Made by a program: the position numbers and the translations under genes. This document shows positions 29,922 through 39,152 of a DNA stretch of 53,972 nt, piece by piece. This DNA comes from Actinomycetes bacterium. Lineage in GTDB: Bacteria > Actinomycetota > Acidimicrobiia > Acidimicrobiales > Bog-793. The DNA lies in contig JAKBAA010000011.1 of the NCBI GenBank assembly GCA_021809425.1, forward strand, positions 1 to 53,972. Direction: 5' to 3'. Position 1 is the stretch's first letter, and each line of letters begins with the position of its first letter. The notes below the pieces were generated by a model, which was not told the DNA's origin, made no database searches, and saw only the letters and a program-made list of their open reading frames with translations.

Positions 29922-31523
29922 ATGCTGACCGTTCACGACCTCGAGCTCGCCGTCGGCGGCCGGACGCTGGTGCGTCCGGTGTCGTTCCAGGTGGCCCCGG
30001 GCGACCGGATCGGGCTGGTGGGGAGGAACGGGGCGGGCAAGACCACCCTGACCCGGGTGCTGGCCGGCGAGGGGCTGCCGGCGGGGGGCGAGGTCGGGCA
30101 CACGGCGCCGGTGGCCTACCTGCCGCAGGACCCGCGGACGGGCGACCTGGAGGTGCGGGCGAGCGACCGGGTGCTGGCGGCGCGCGGGCTCGACCGGCTG
30201 TCGGACGAGCTGGCCGAGGCGGCGGCGGCGATGGGGTCGTCCGACGGCGACCGGCAGTCGGCGGCCGTCCGGCGGTACGGCAACCTGCAGGCCCGGTTCG
30301 AGGCGCTCGGTGGGTGGGCGGCCGAGGCGGAGGCGGCGGCGATCACCTCGAGCCTGGGGCTGCCCGACCGGGTGCTGTCCCAGCCGCTCGGCACGCTGTC
30401 GGGCGGCCAGCGCCGGCGGGTCGAGCTGGCCCGGGTGCTGTTCTCGGGAGCGACCACCCTGCTGCTGGATGAGCCGACCAACCACCTGGACGCCGACTCG
30501 ATCGCCTGGCTGCGCGGCTGGCTGCGGACGTTCGAGGGTGGGTTCGTGCTGATCAGCCACGACACGTCGTTGCTCGAGGCGACGGTCAACCGGGTGTTCC
30601 ACCTCGACGCGACGAGGTCGGAGATCGACCTGTACAACATGGGGTGGAAGGCGTACCTGACCCAGCAGGCCGCCGACGACCGGCGGCGGACGCGCGAGCG
30701 GGCGAACGCCGAGCGCAAGGTGGCGGCGCTGCGGAACCAGGCCGACCGGATGCGGGCGACGGCGACCAAGGCGAGGGCGGCCCACCAGCTGGACCGGCGG
30801 GCGGAGCGGCTGGTGGTCGGGCTGGCCGACGAGCGGCGGGCCGAGCGGGTGGCCCGGCTGCGGTTCCCCGAGCCTGCGCCATGCGGCCGGACGCCGCTGC
30901 GGGCCGAGCAGCTGGCCAAGCGGTACGGGTCGCTCGAGGTGTTCTCTGGGGTCGACCTGGCGATCGACCGGGGGAGCCGGGTGGTGGTGCTCGGGCTGAA
31001 CGGGGCGGGCAAGACGACCCTGCTGCGGGTGCTGGGTGGGGTGGAGCAGCCGGACGCCGGGACGGTGCTGGCGGGGCACGGGCTGCGGCTCGGGTACTAC
31101 GCCCAGGAGCACGAGACGCTCGACGCCGGGGCGAGCGTGTTCGACAACCTGCGACGCGCCGCCCCGGCGAGCTTCACCGACGTGGAGCTGCGGCGGATCT
31201 TGGGGGCGTTCCTGTTCAGCGGCGAGTCGGCCGGCCAGCGCGCCGGGACGCTGTCGGGGGGCGAGAAGACCCGGCTGGCGCTGGCGACGCTGGTGGTGTC
31301 GTCGGCCAACGTGCTGCTGCTGGACGAGCCGACCAACAACCTGGACCCGGCCAGCCGGGCCGAGGTGCTGCGGGCGCTGGCGTCGTACCGGGGGGCGATC
31401 GTGCTGGTCACCCACGACCCGGGGGCGGTCGAGGCGCTGGCGCCGGAGCGGGTGCTGCTGATGCCGGACGGCGTGGAGGACCTGTGGAGCGAGGAGCTGG
31501 GCGACCTGGTGGCGCTGGCGTGA
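29922..31523 (+). CDS. ABC-F family ATPase
   Basis: 533 residues with two ABC domains and no membrane segment. Walker A motifs GRNGAGKT and GLNGAGKT, signatures LSGGQ and LSGGE, and Walker B LLLDEPTNHLD and LLLDEPTNNLD are all present. Between them is the ABC-F linker (roughly residues 245-315), rich in Arg/Lys. ABC-F proteins act on the ribosome, as translation factors (EttA, Uup type) or for antibiotic protection; no subtype can be fixed. ATG 29922 is the start of the conserved domain. Confidence 0.88.
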   Translation: MLTVHDLELAVGGRTLVRPVSFQVAPGDRIGLVGRNGAGKTTLTRVLAGEGLPAGGEVGHTAPVAYLPQDPRTGDLEVRASDRVLAARGLDRLSDELAEAAAAMGSSDGDRQSAAVRRYGNLQARFEALGGWAAEAEAAAITSSLGLPDRVLSQPLGTLSGGQRRRVELARVLFSGATTLLLDEPTNHLDADSIAWLRGWLRTFEGGFVLISHDTSLLEATVNRVFHLDATRSEIDLYNMGWKAYLTQQAADDRRRTRERANAERKVAALRNQADRMRATATKARAAHQLDRRAERLVVGLADERRAERVARLRFPEPAPCGRTPLRAEQLAKRYGSLEVFSGVDLAIDRGSRVVVLGLNGAGKTTLLRVLGGVEQPDAGTVLAGHGLRLGYYAQEHETLDAGASVFDNLRRAAPASFTDVELRRILGAFLFSGESAGQRAGTLSGGEKTRLALATLVVSSANVLLLDEPTNNLDPASRAEVLRALASYRGAIVLVTHDPGAVEALAPERVLLMPDGVEDLWSEELGDLVALA

Positions 31524-31653
31524 GCCGGGCCCGGACGACCGCCAAGGGCAGCAGCCGAAAGGTTCACAGCGAGGCCTCAGCTCTGGCTCAGAGTCGTCCG
31601 AGGCGGAGGGGGCAGGATGCAGGTGGACTACGGAGCAGGCGAGGACGGTCCTG

Positions 31654-33225
31654 ATGGGCGAGGGCAACGACTACGGGAGCGGCGACGAGCCGGTCGGCTC
31701 GCCGATGCCGCTGTCGATGCCGCCGTTCTCTCCACCCTGGTCGGCGGCGACGCCGGCCGTTCCGTCGTCCGACCCGGGGGGCGGGGAAGACCCGGCACCC
31801 GGGGAGCTGCGGGACGACGTCCCGGAGCGGCCGATCCCGCGCACTGCCCTGCCGGGTGACGCCGGAGGAGCGCCGCCATTGGGCGGCCAGCCGCCGTACC
31901 TCCCCCCCTACGGTTCCGGCTGGTCGCCCGGCGGCCTCCCATCGGACGGACCGCCGTCGACCCCTCGGACCCCGCCACCGGCTCCCCGGCGCGGGCTGGC
32001 GGCGCTGGCGGCGGTGGCCCTCGTGACCGGTGGCCTCGGTGCGGGCCTGGGCGTGGCCCTCACCGGCTCGCCGACCGGGCCGCCTCCCGGGACGTCGGGG
32101 ACGTCGGGCGGGGCCGCCGTTCCGTCGACGTCGGGGGGCTCGCTGTCGTCGGAAGGGTCGAAGCTGTCGGTGAGCTCCATCGCCACGAGCGTCGAGCCGG
32201 GCGTGGTGGACATCCGCACGACGGTGGTCCAGCCGGTCGGCCAGGCAGCCGGGACCGGGATGATCGTGACGCCGGGCGGCGAGGTGCTGACGAACAACCA
32301 CGTGGTCGAGAACGCCTCGACGATCGCGGTCAGCATCCCGAGCCGGCGCGGCTCGTTCCCGGCGCGGGTGATCGGGGTGAACCCGACGAAGGACGTGGCG
32401 CTGCTCCAGATCGAGGGCGTGCACGGGTCGCTGCCGTACGTGCAGCTCGGCAACTCGGCATCGGTGTCGGTGGGCGACCCGGTGGTGGCCATCGGCAACG
32501 CCCTCGGGCTCGGGGGGACACCGTCGGTGGTGACCGGGCAGATCTCGGCGACCGACCGGACGATCACGGCAAGCGACCCGGGCCTGCAGGCAGAGACCCT
32601 CCACCACCTGCTCCAGACAACGGCGCCGATCCAGTCGGGTGACTCGGGCGGGCCGCTGGTGGACGCCCGGGGCAAGGTGATCGGGATGGACACGGCCAAC
32701 GTGGCGAGCGGGAGCGCCGCCAGCGCCACGATCGGGTTCGCCATCCCGATCGACGAGGCACGGACGATCGTTCGGCAGATGGAGCACCACGTGGCCGTGG
32801 GCGGGACGATCCTCGGGACGGCCCCGTTCCTCGGGATCTACGAGTCGGCGACGGCCGGCGGGACGAGCGGGACGTCAGCCTTCGGCGGGCTGCCCGGGTT
32901 CGGGGCGCCGTCGGGCACGTCGGGAGCGGCCGGCACCGGGTCGGCAGCGCCGTCGGGCAACGGGGTGCCGTCGGGCAACGGGGTGCCGTCGGGCAACGGG
33001 GTGACGGTGGCGGCGGTCGTCAACGGCGGTCCGGCCGCGGCGGCCGGGATCCAGGCGGGCGACGTGATCACGGCGATCGGCGGCCGGTCGACGCCGACGT
33101 GGGCGGCGTTGCGCAGGGCGGTCGCCGCCGAGCGGCCGGGCAAGAGGGTGTCGGTGACCTACGTGGGCGCCGCCGGCACGCCGGTGACGGTGCGGGTGAC
33201 GCTCGGGTCGTTCCCGCCGAAGTAG
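31654..33225 (+). CDS. HtrA/DegP-like trypsin-type serine protease with PDZ domain
   Basis: 523 residues. A Pro/Gly-rich cytoplasmic N-terminus of about 110 residues precedes one membrane helix (about 113-135). An extracytoplasmic trypsin-like domain follows with triad His216 (TNNHVVE), Asp247 (KDVALL) and Ser331 (GDSGGPL), then a C-terminal PDZ domain (about 450-515). This is the layout of actinobacterial membrane HtrA (PepD-type) proteases that handle misfolded envelope proteins. The protease-PDZ linker carries three exact PSGNGV repeats. An in-frame upstream start was not found, so ATG 31654 is used. Confidence 0.88.
   Translation: MGEGNDYGSGDEPVGSPMPLSMPPFSPPWSAATPAVPSSDPGGGEDPAPGELRDDVPERPIPRTALPGDAGGAPPLGGQPPYLPPYGSGWSPGGLPSDGPPSTPRTPPPAPRRGLAALAAVALVTGGLGAGLGVALTGSPTGPPPGTSGTSGGAAVPSTSGGSLSSEGSKLSVSSIATSVEPGVVDIRTTVVQPVGQAAGTGMIVTPGGEVLTNNHVVENASTIAVSIPSRRGSFPARVIGVNPTKDVALLQIEGVHGSLPYVQLGNSASVSVGDPVVAIGNALGLGGTPSVVTGQISATDRTITASDPGLQAETLHHLLQTTAPIQSGDSGGPLVDARGKVIGMDTANVASGSAASATIGFAIPIDEARTIVRQMEHHVAVGGTILGTAPFLGIYESATAGGTSGTSAFGGLPGFGAPSGTSGAAGTGSAAPSGNGVPSGNGVPSGNGVTVAAVVNGGPAAAAGIQAGDVITAIGGRSTPTWAALRRAVAAERPGKRVSVTYVGAAGTPVTVRVTLGSFPPK
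32950..33003 (+). repeat. Three 18-bp tandem repeats in the HtrA-like gene
   Basis: CCGTCGGGCAACGGGGTG is repeated three times without change at 32950-33003, encoding PSGNGV x3 in the linker before the PDZ domain. The identity suggests recent expansion and probable length variation between strains. Confidence 0.85.
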
Positions 33226-33252
33226 TGGGCGGGTGACGCCCGGCCGGTCGGC

Positions 33253-34779
<1,527 letters not shown>

Positions 34780-34798
34780 CGGGGTCCTCGCTCGCTTG

Positions 34799-34877
34799 CT
34801 GGTTGCGGTGCTGGTTGCGGTGCTGGCTGCGGTGGTGGCTGCGGTGCTGGCTGCGGTGCTGGCTGCGGTGGTGGCTG
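34799..34877. repeat. 12-bp tandem repeat upstream of mmsA
   Basis: About six and a half copies of a 12-bp unit close to GGCTGCGGTGCT, with T/G and C/T changes between copies, fill most of the gap between the DUF3039 gene and mmsA. Long open frames over it (Ala/Val/Leu repeats) have no other support. Confidence 0.8.
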
Positions 34878-34891
34878 GGTGGAGGCGGCGG

Positions 34892-35194
34892 TCAGTGGGC
34901 CGGGAGCTTCCAGCCGCGCTGGGTGGCGATCTCCTTGCAGGTCGGGCAGAGCGGGTAACGCTTCGGGTCGCGCCCGGGCGTCCAGATCTTGCCGCAGAGC
35001 GCCTTGACGGCAGTGCCGTTGACCATGCCTTCGACCACCGAATTGCCGGCCGACAAGAAGTCGCCGGTGGGGATCTTGTAGCCCTCGAGGACGATGTGGC
35101 TCATCCGTTCGTGGTCGCCGTCGAGGGTCGGCTCGACGGTCGTGTCGACGAGGAGGTCGCCTTCGGGGTTGAGGGTGATGAGCGGGTCAGGCAT
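34892..35194 (-). CDS. DUF3039 family protein
   Basis: 100 residues. The C-terminal half carries the family pattern VKALCGKIWTPGRDPKRYPLCPTCKE, with Cys67, Cys83 and Cys86, possibly zinc-binding. DUF3039 proteins are small, cytoplasmic and restricted to actinobacteria as far as I recall; no function is known. ATG 35194 starts MPDPLITLNPEGD; ATG 35104 (MSHIVLEGYK) is an alternative. Confidence 0.8.
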   Translation of the reverse strand: MPDPLITLNPEGDLLVDTTVEPTLDGDHERMSHIVLEGYKIPTGDFLSAGNSVVEGMVNGTAVKALCGKIWTPGRDPKRYPLCPTCKEIATQRGWKLPAH

Positions 35195-35238
35195 CCCGGA
35201 CAGCCTTGCACGCGGCGGCGCCGGCCGCCCGCCCGAGG

Positions 35239-36828
35239 TCAGGCGGCCGGGCCGCTCGGGCGCCGACGGGCGACGCCTAGGAGGGCGACGAGGGCGCCGG
35301 CGAGGATGGCGGTACCGGCGACGATGAGCGAGATGTGCAGGCCGTCCCGGAAGGCGCCGTAGGCGGCGCGGATGACCCGGTTGACGATCTGGCCGTACTT
35401 GGCGACGTCTCCGCTCGGGGCGGAGGTGGGGACCTGACCGGTCTCGACGGCCTGGAGGACGAGCGCCTGGAAGACGTTCGGGATGTGGAGCGCATGGAGA
35501 CGGGCCGAAAGGTCGGCGGTGAGGTGGGCGTTGACGAGGGCGCCGAGGACGGCGACGCCCATCACGGCCCCGAGCTCGCGGCTGGTGTTGGTGGCCGAGG
35601 CGGCCATGCCGGAGTGCTCGGGGGGCACCTCGTTGAGCGCCGTGGCGGTGACCGGGACGACGCCGAGGCCGAACCCGAGGCCGCCGAGGGCGAGGCTGAG
35701 GGCGAGGAGCACCTCGTTCGGGTGGCCGACCGCGAGGACGGCGTCGGTGGCGAACATTCCCCCGCCGGCGAGCACGCAGCCGACGGCCATCGGGAGGCGG
35801 GCCCCGATGGCCGGCACGAGGAAGCCACCGGCGGCCGAGCCGACCAGCATGGCGGCGGTCATGGCGGCGAACTCGCCGGCGGTGCGATAGGCGGACAGGC
35901 CGACCACCACCTGCAGGTAGAGGGCGGTGAAGAAGAAGATCGAGAAGATGCCGAAGAACAGGGCGAAGGCGACGACGAGCGAGCTGGCGAACGGGGGGCG
36001 CCGCAGGAAGGTGAGGTTGAGGAGCGGGCTCTCGGCACGGTGCTCGGCGACGAGGAAGGCGGCGCCGCCGACGGCGGCGACGGCGAACAGGGCGTCGACG
36101 ACCGCCGATCGGTAGCCGTTCGACTCGCCCTGGATGATGGCGAACGTGGCAGCCGCCAGGCAGACGGTGACGGTGGCAACGCCGGCGAGGTCGAACCGGC
36201 CGCGCCGCTCGCCGTGGACCTCCGGCAGCTCGTGGGCGGCGGCGGCCAGCACAAGGACGCCGGCGCCGGCGCTGAACCAGAAGATGGCCCGGAACGAGCC
36301 GAACCCGACGAGGGCGCCGCCGATGACCGGTCCGAGGGCGAGGGCGAGGCCGGAGACGGCTGCCCAGGCCCCGAGGGCATGGGCGCGCTCCTCCTCGTCG
36401 AGGAAGAGGTGGCGGATCATCGACAGCGTGCCGGGCTCGGAGGCGGCAGCGCCGGCACCCATGATGGCCCGTCCGGCGATGAGCAGGGTCGGGTCGGGGG
36501 CGAGGGCGGAAAGGACGCCGCCGGCGATGAACACGACGAGGCCGCCCACCAGGACCTTCTTGCGGCCGATGCGATCGCCGAGCGAGCCGAAGGCGAGCAT
36601 CAGGCTGGCGAACGGCAGGGCGTAGCCGTTGACGACCCACTGCAGCTCGGCGACGTCGGTGTGCAAGTTGGCCTGGACGCTCGCCAGGCCGACGCTGACG
36701 ATGGTGGTGTCGAGGAAGGTCAGGAACAGGGCGGCGCACAGGGTGGCGAGGGCGAAGCGTGGCCGTGCCGCGCTGCCACCGGGGCCGGCCGGGAGCGACG
36801 AGCGGGTGAGCGGGACGGGGGAAGCCAC
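35239..36828 (-). CDS. MFS transporter, DHA2 (14-helix) drug-exporter type
   Basis: 529 residues with about 14 hydrophobic segments. Motif A-like GSLGDRIGRKKVLVGG follows helix 2, and LDTTIVSVGLASVQANLH in helix 1 and the WVVNGYALPFASLML segment are typical of EmrB/QacA-like proton antiporters. Likely exports toxic or lipophilic compounds; the substrate is unknown. No TetR-type regulator is adjacent. ATG 36828. Confidence 0.85.
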   Translation of the reverse strand: MASPVPLTRSSLPAGPGGSAARPRFALATLCAALFLTFLDTTIVSVGLASVQANLHTDVAELQWVVNGYALPFASLMLAFGSLGDRIGRKKVLVGGLVVFIAGGVLSALAPDPTLLIAGRAIMGAGAAASEPGTLSMIRHLFLDEEERAHALGAWAAVSGLALALGPVIGGALVGFGSFRAIFWFSAGAGVLVLAAAAHELPEVHGERRGRFDLAGVATVTVCLAAATFAIIQGESNGYRSAVVDALFAVAAVGGAAFLVAEHRAESPLLNLTFLRRPPFASSLVVAFALFFGIFSIFFFTALYLQVVVGLSAYRTAGEFAAMTAAMLVGSAAGGFLVPAIGARLPMAVGCVLAGGGMFATDAVLAVGHPNEVLLALSLALGGLGFGLGVVPVTATALNEVPPEHSGMAASATNTSRELGAVMGVAVLGALVNAHLTADLSARLHALHIPNVFQALVLQAVETGQVPTSAPSGDVAKYGQIVNRVIRAAYGAFRDGLHISLIVAGTAILAGALVALLGVARRRPSGPAA

Positions 36829-36994
36829 CGGGTGCCGGTCGGATGCCCTAGGGCGTGCCGGATCGAGGGGGGCGGGTCATGGTGGTGGTTGGCGTCGGCA
36901 TCCGTCGTCGTCCTGGCCCGGGGAGTCCTGCTCGCTCAGACAATCCACAGGCCACGCTAGCGGGGGCAGGGGCCGGGGCGTCGCCGGGCGGGCG

Positions 36995-37561
36995 ATGATG
37001 GGGACCGTGACGACGGAGCGTGCGGCGCTGGTGGAGCTGGTGGACCGGTTCCGACCGCGGACGACCCGGGAGGCGGCGTCCCGCCGGCGGTTTCTGGACG
37101 AGCTCGACCGGCTGGAGCAGCCGTGCAGCCGCGAGGCCGACCGGGTGCACGTGACGGCCTCGGCCTTGGTCGTCGGCCGGCGAGGGGTGGTGCTCCACCT
37201 GCACAAGCGGCTGGGGCGGTGGCTACAGCCCGGCGGTCACGTGGAGGCGGGCGAGGAGCCGGCAGCTGCGGCGCTGCGCGAGTCGCAGGAGGAGACCGGC
37301 CTGGTCGTGCGCCACCCGGACGGCGGGCCGCAACTGGTCCACCTGGACGTGCATCCGGCCGGAGGCCACGTCCACCTGGATCTCCGGTACGTGCTGCTGG
37401 CCGGCGACGACGACCCGGCACCGCCGGAGGGGGAGAGTCCGCACGTCCGGTGGTTCCGTCTGGACGAGGCTCGTCAGGTGGCCGACGAGGCGCTGGTCGA
37501 CGCGCTCGATCGACTGGCGGTGGGGCCGGCAGGGATCGAACCTGCGACCCAGGGATTATGA
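36995..37561 (+). CDS. NUDIX hydrolase (3' end runs into a tRNA gene)
   Basis: About 188 residues. The Nudix box is seen as GGHVEAGEEPAAAALRESQEETG (positions about 84-106, fitting Gx5Ex7REUxEExGU with G84, E89 and R97-E98...EE), so it likely hydrolyses a nucleoside diphosphate derivative with Mg2+. Starts ATG 36995 or 36998. The frame has no stop before 37559, so the last 13 or so residues (VGPAGIEPATQGL) are antisense to the tRNA at 37521-37593; that peptide is a common tRNA-derived artefact. The true C-terminus may simply overlap the tRNA. Confidence 0.75.
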   Translation: MMGTVTTERAALVELVDRFRPRTTREAASRRRFLDELDRLEQPCSREADRVHVTASALVVGRRGVVLHLHKRLGRWLQPGGHVEAGEEPAAAALRESQEETGLVVRHPDGGPQLVHLDVHPAGGHVHLDLRYVLLAGDDDPAPPEGESPHVRWFRLDEARQVADEALVDALDRLAVGPAGIEPATQGL

Positions 37562-37593
37562 GTCCCCTGCTCTGACCACTGAGCTACGGCCCC
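37521..37593 (-). tRNA. tRNA with anticodon CAT, probably elongator Met
   Basis: Folds as a 73-nt cloverleaf: acceptor GGGGCCG/CGGCCCC, D arm GCTCAGTGGTCAGAGC, anticodon loop CTCATAA and T arm with GGTTCGATCC. Discriminator A; CCA is not encoded. The loop context resembles elongator Met, but an Ile tRNA with modified CAU cannot be ruled out by eye. Its 3' part is antisense to the end of the NUDIX frame. Confidence 0.9.
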
Positions 37594-37635
37594 CGGCACG
37601 CCTGCCGGCGGGCGCACGCCGAACTGGCGGGGAAG

Positions 37636-37708
37636 CTCCGGGGGAGAGACTCGAACTCTCAACCCTGCGGTTAACAGCCGCATGCTCTGCCGATTGAGCT
37701 ACCCCGGA
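37636..37708 (-). tRNA. tRNA-Asn (anticodon GTT)
   Basis: 73-nt cloverleaf: acceptor TCCGGGG/CCCCGGA, D arm GCTCAATCGGCAGAGC, anticodon loop CTGTTAA with stem GCGG/CCGC, and T arm AGAGTTCGAGTCTCT. Discriminator G; CCA not encoded. It lies 42 bp upstream of the CAT tRNA on the same strand, so both are likely one transcript. Confidence 0.95.
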
Positions 37709-37842
37709 AGGACGTCGACCTGCCCGACGACGGTCGGCGGCGGTCATCCTAGTGGGGCGTCGCCCGGGCCGTGAGCGCACGGCGGGTGGGGTGGTCGACT
37801 GGGCCCTTGTCGGTCCGGTGGTGGTAGCGGTAGAACGGCGGG

Positions 37843-38112
37843 ATGCGCACGTTCCGCCTCGCCGCAGCCGCAACCGTGGGGGTGTGGATCGGGTGGCGGG
37901 TTGGCCGGAGCGGGCTTGCCGGGCTGGTGGGGCCCCGTCGGGCCCACCGGGACCGGCCGGACCGGGCGGCCGGGCCGTCGCTGTCGGTGGTGCGGGACCG
38001 TCCGTTGCCGGTGGCGCTGGGCAGGCTGGTGGCACTCGTCGAGCTGGGTGGGGAGCGGGGGATCGAGCTGCTGCAGAGCGTCGTCGGCCGGCGCGCCGGC
38101 CACGCCGCCTGA
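37843..38112 (+). CDS. Small hypothetical protein with a membrane-like N-terminus
   Basis: 89 residues, MRTFRLAAAATVGVWIGWRVG giving one short hydrophobic helix, a basic middle and a second amphipathic stretch near the C-terminus. No family recognised. There is no strong ribosome site, and other overlapping frames exist on both strands, so this is a best guess for the 37709-38343 region. Confidence 0.35.
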   Translation: MRTFRLAAAATVGVWIGWRVGRSGLAGLVGPRRAHRDRPDRAAGPSLSVVRDRPLPVALGRLVALVELGGERGIELLQSVVGRRAGHAA

Positions 38113-38219
38113 CCCCCGGTCGACCGGGGGCCTCGGCGGCGGACCAGCGCGCCGGCCGTGCGAGTGCCGTCCTAGATGGCGGCGTGACCGGGGCTAACGG
38201 CGTGACCGGGCGGCGCCCG

Positions 38220-38261
38220 CTCCCCTTGCTCGGCGGCGATAGGGTCGCCGCTCAAGGGGAG
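38220..38261. terminator. Bipartite perfect hairpin downstream of the acetate transporter gene
   Basis: Outer stem 38220-38228 with 38253-38261 (9 bp) and inner stem 38233-38239 with 38245-38251 (7 bp) form one long structure. It sits 80 bp beyond the satP-like stop on that gene's strand and about 110 bp beyond the small + gene. There is no T-run. Likely a terminator or 3' end stabiliser. Nothing else clear is seen between 38113 and 38343 apart from a short direct repeat of GGCGTGACCGGG. Confidence 0.5.
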
Positions 38262-38343
38262 CCCGGCCGAAGGCGACCGTGGAAGCGGCATCCGGTTGCC
38301 CAGCCTCTCTCGTGGCGATCGCCAGGAGGCGATCCGAGTGGCT

Positions 38344-39018
38344 TCAGTGGGCCGCCAGACGGCCGCGGCCGGGGCTGAGGGGGAAGACGGGGACGACGTC
38401 CCGCTTCCACGTCGCATTGGTTACCCCGGCGAAGCTCGTGTACCACGCAAGGACTGCCGTCACGATCCCGACATAGCCGCCGGCCTCGTTGATCTGGAAG
38501 TAGCTGCCGGTGCCGCCGCCGAGGGCGCCGGCGGCGAGCAGGAAGAAGGTGACGAACAGGCACAGGAACACGCTCACCACGGCGACGTTTGTGCCGAACG
38601 AGGCGATGAACATGTAGAAGGTGAAGATGCCCCACAGGAGCAGGTAGAAGCCGACAGCGTCGTTGACGGCGCCGGCGGACAGCCCGACCAGCCAGTACTT
38701 GGCGAGGACGTAGTAGGAGATCCAGAAGGCGCCGTACGACGTGAAGGCGAGGGCGCCGAACGTGTTGCGGTTGCGCACCTCCCACATGCCGGCGAGCAGC
38801 TGGGCAGCCCCTCCGTAGAGGAGCGCCAGCGGAAGGACGGCATTCGCGGCGCTGGAGCCGATGACATGGGCATTGACCAGGCTGAGCAGCATGGTGGTCA
38901 TGGCAAAACCGGCAAGGCCGATGGGCGCCGGATCGGCGATCGGTGCGTGGACGGTGGCCTCGACGGTCGTCGGCTTGCTGGTGAGCACGTTTGGTTCGTT
39001 GGTGACGGTTTCGGACAT
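38344..39018 (-). CDS. Acetate uptake transporter (GPR1/FUN34/YaaH, SatP-like)
   Basis: 224 residues with six hydrophobic segments after a 30-residue polar N-terminus. The family signature appears as DPAPIGLAGFAMTTMLLSL (NPAPLGL type) and a following GGAAQLLAGMWE. These transporters import acetate or succinate with protons. A strong AGAGGGGAA precedes ATG 39018. Acetyl-CoA synthetase lies 134 bp upstream on the same strand, giving an acetate-assimilation pair. Confidence 0.9.
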   Translation of the reverse strand: MSETVTNEPNVLTSKPTTVEATVHAPIADPAPIGLAGFAMTTMLLSLVNAHVIGSSAANAVLPLALLYGGAAQLLAGMWEVRNRNTFGALAFTSYGAFWISYYVLAKYWLVGLSAGAVNDAVGFYLLLWGIFTFYMFIASFGTNVAVVSVFLCLFVTFFLLAAGALGGGTGSYFQINEAGGYVGIVTAVLAWYTSFAGVTNATWKRDVVPVFPLSPGRGRLAAH

Positions 39019-39152
39019 GAGGTTCCCCTCTCCTCAGGGCTCGCCGGCCGCTCCGTGCCCCCCTGGCGTCGGACCGGCCGCTGTGATCACCTCCTCCTTC
39101 TTCGCACCTCACCCGCGGGCGTGCGGCCCGACCGGGGAACGACCTGTGGCGA

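Noticed and set aside
37744..38103. Minus-strand 119-codon frame after the tRNAs
   Set aside because: Pro/His/Arg-rich with no ribosome site; the opposite-strand 89-residue frame has a more protein-like hydrophobic profile, though that too is uncertain.
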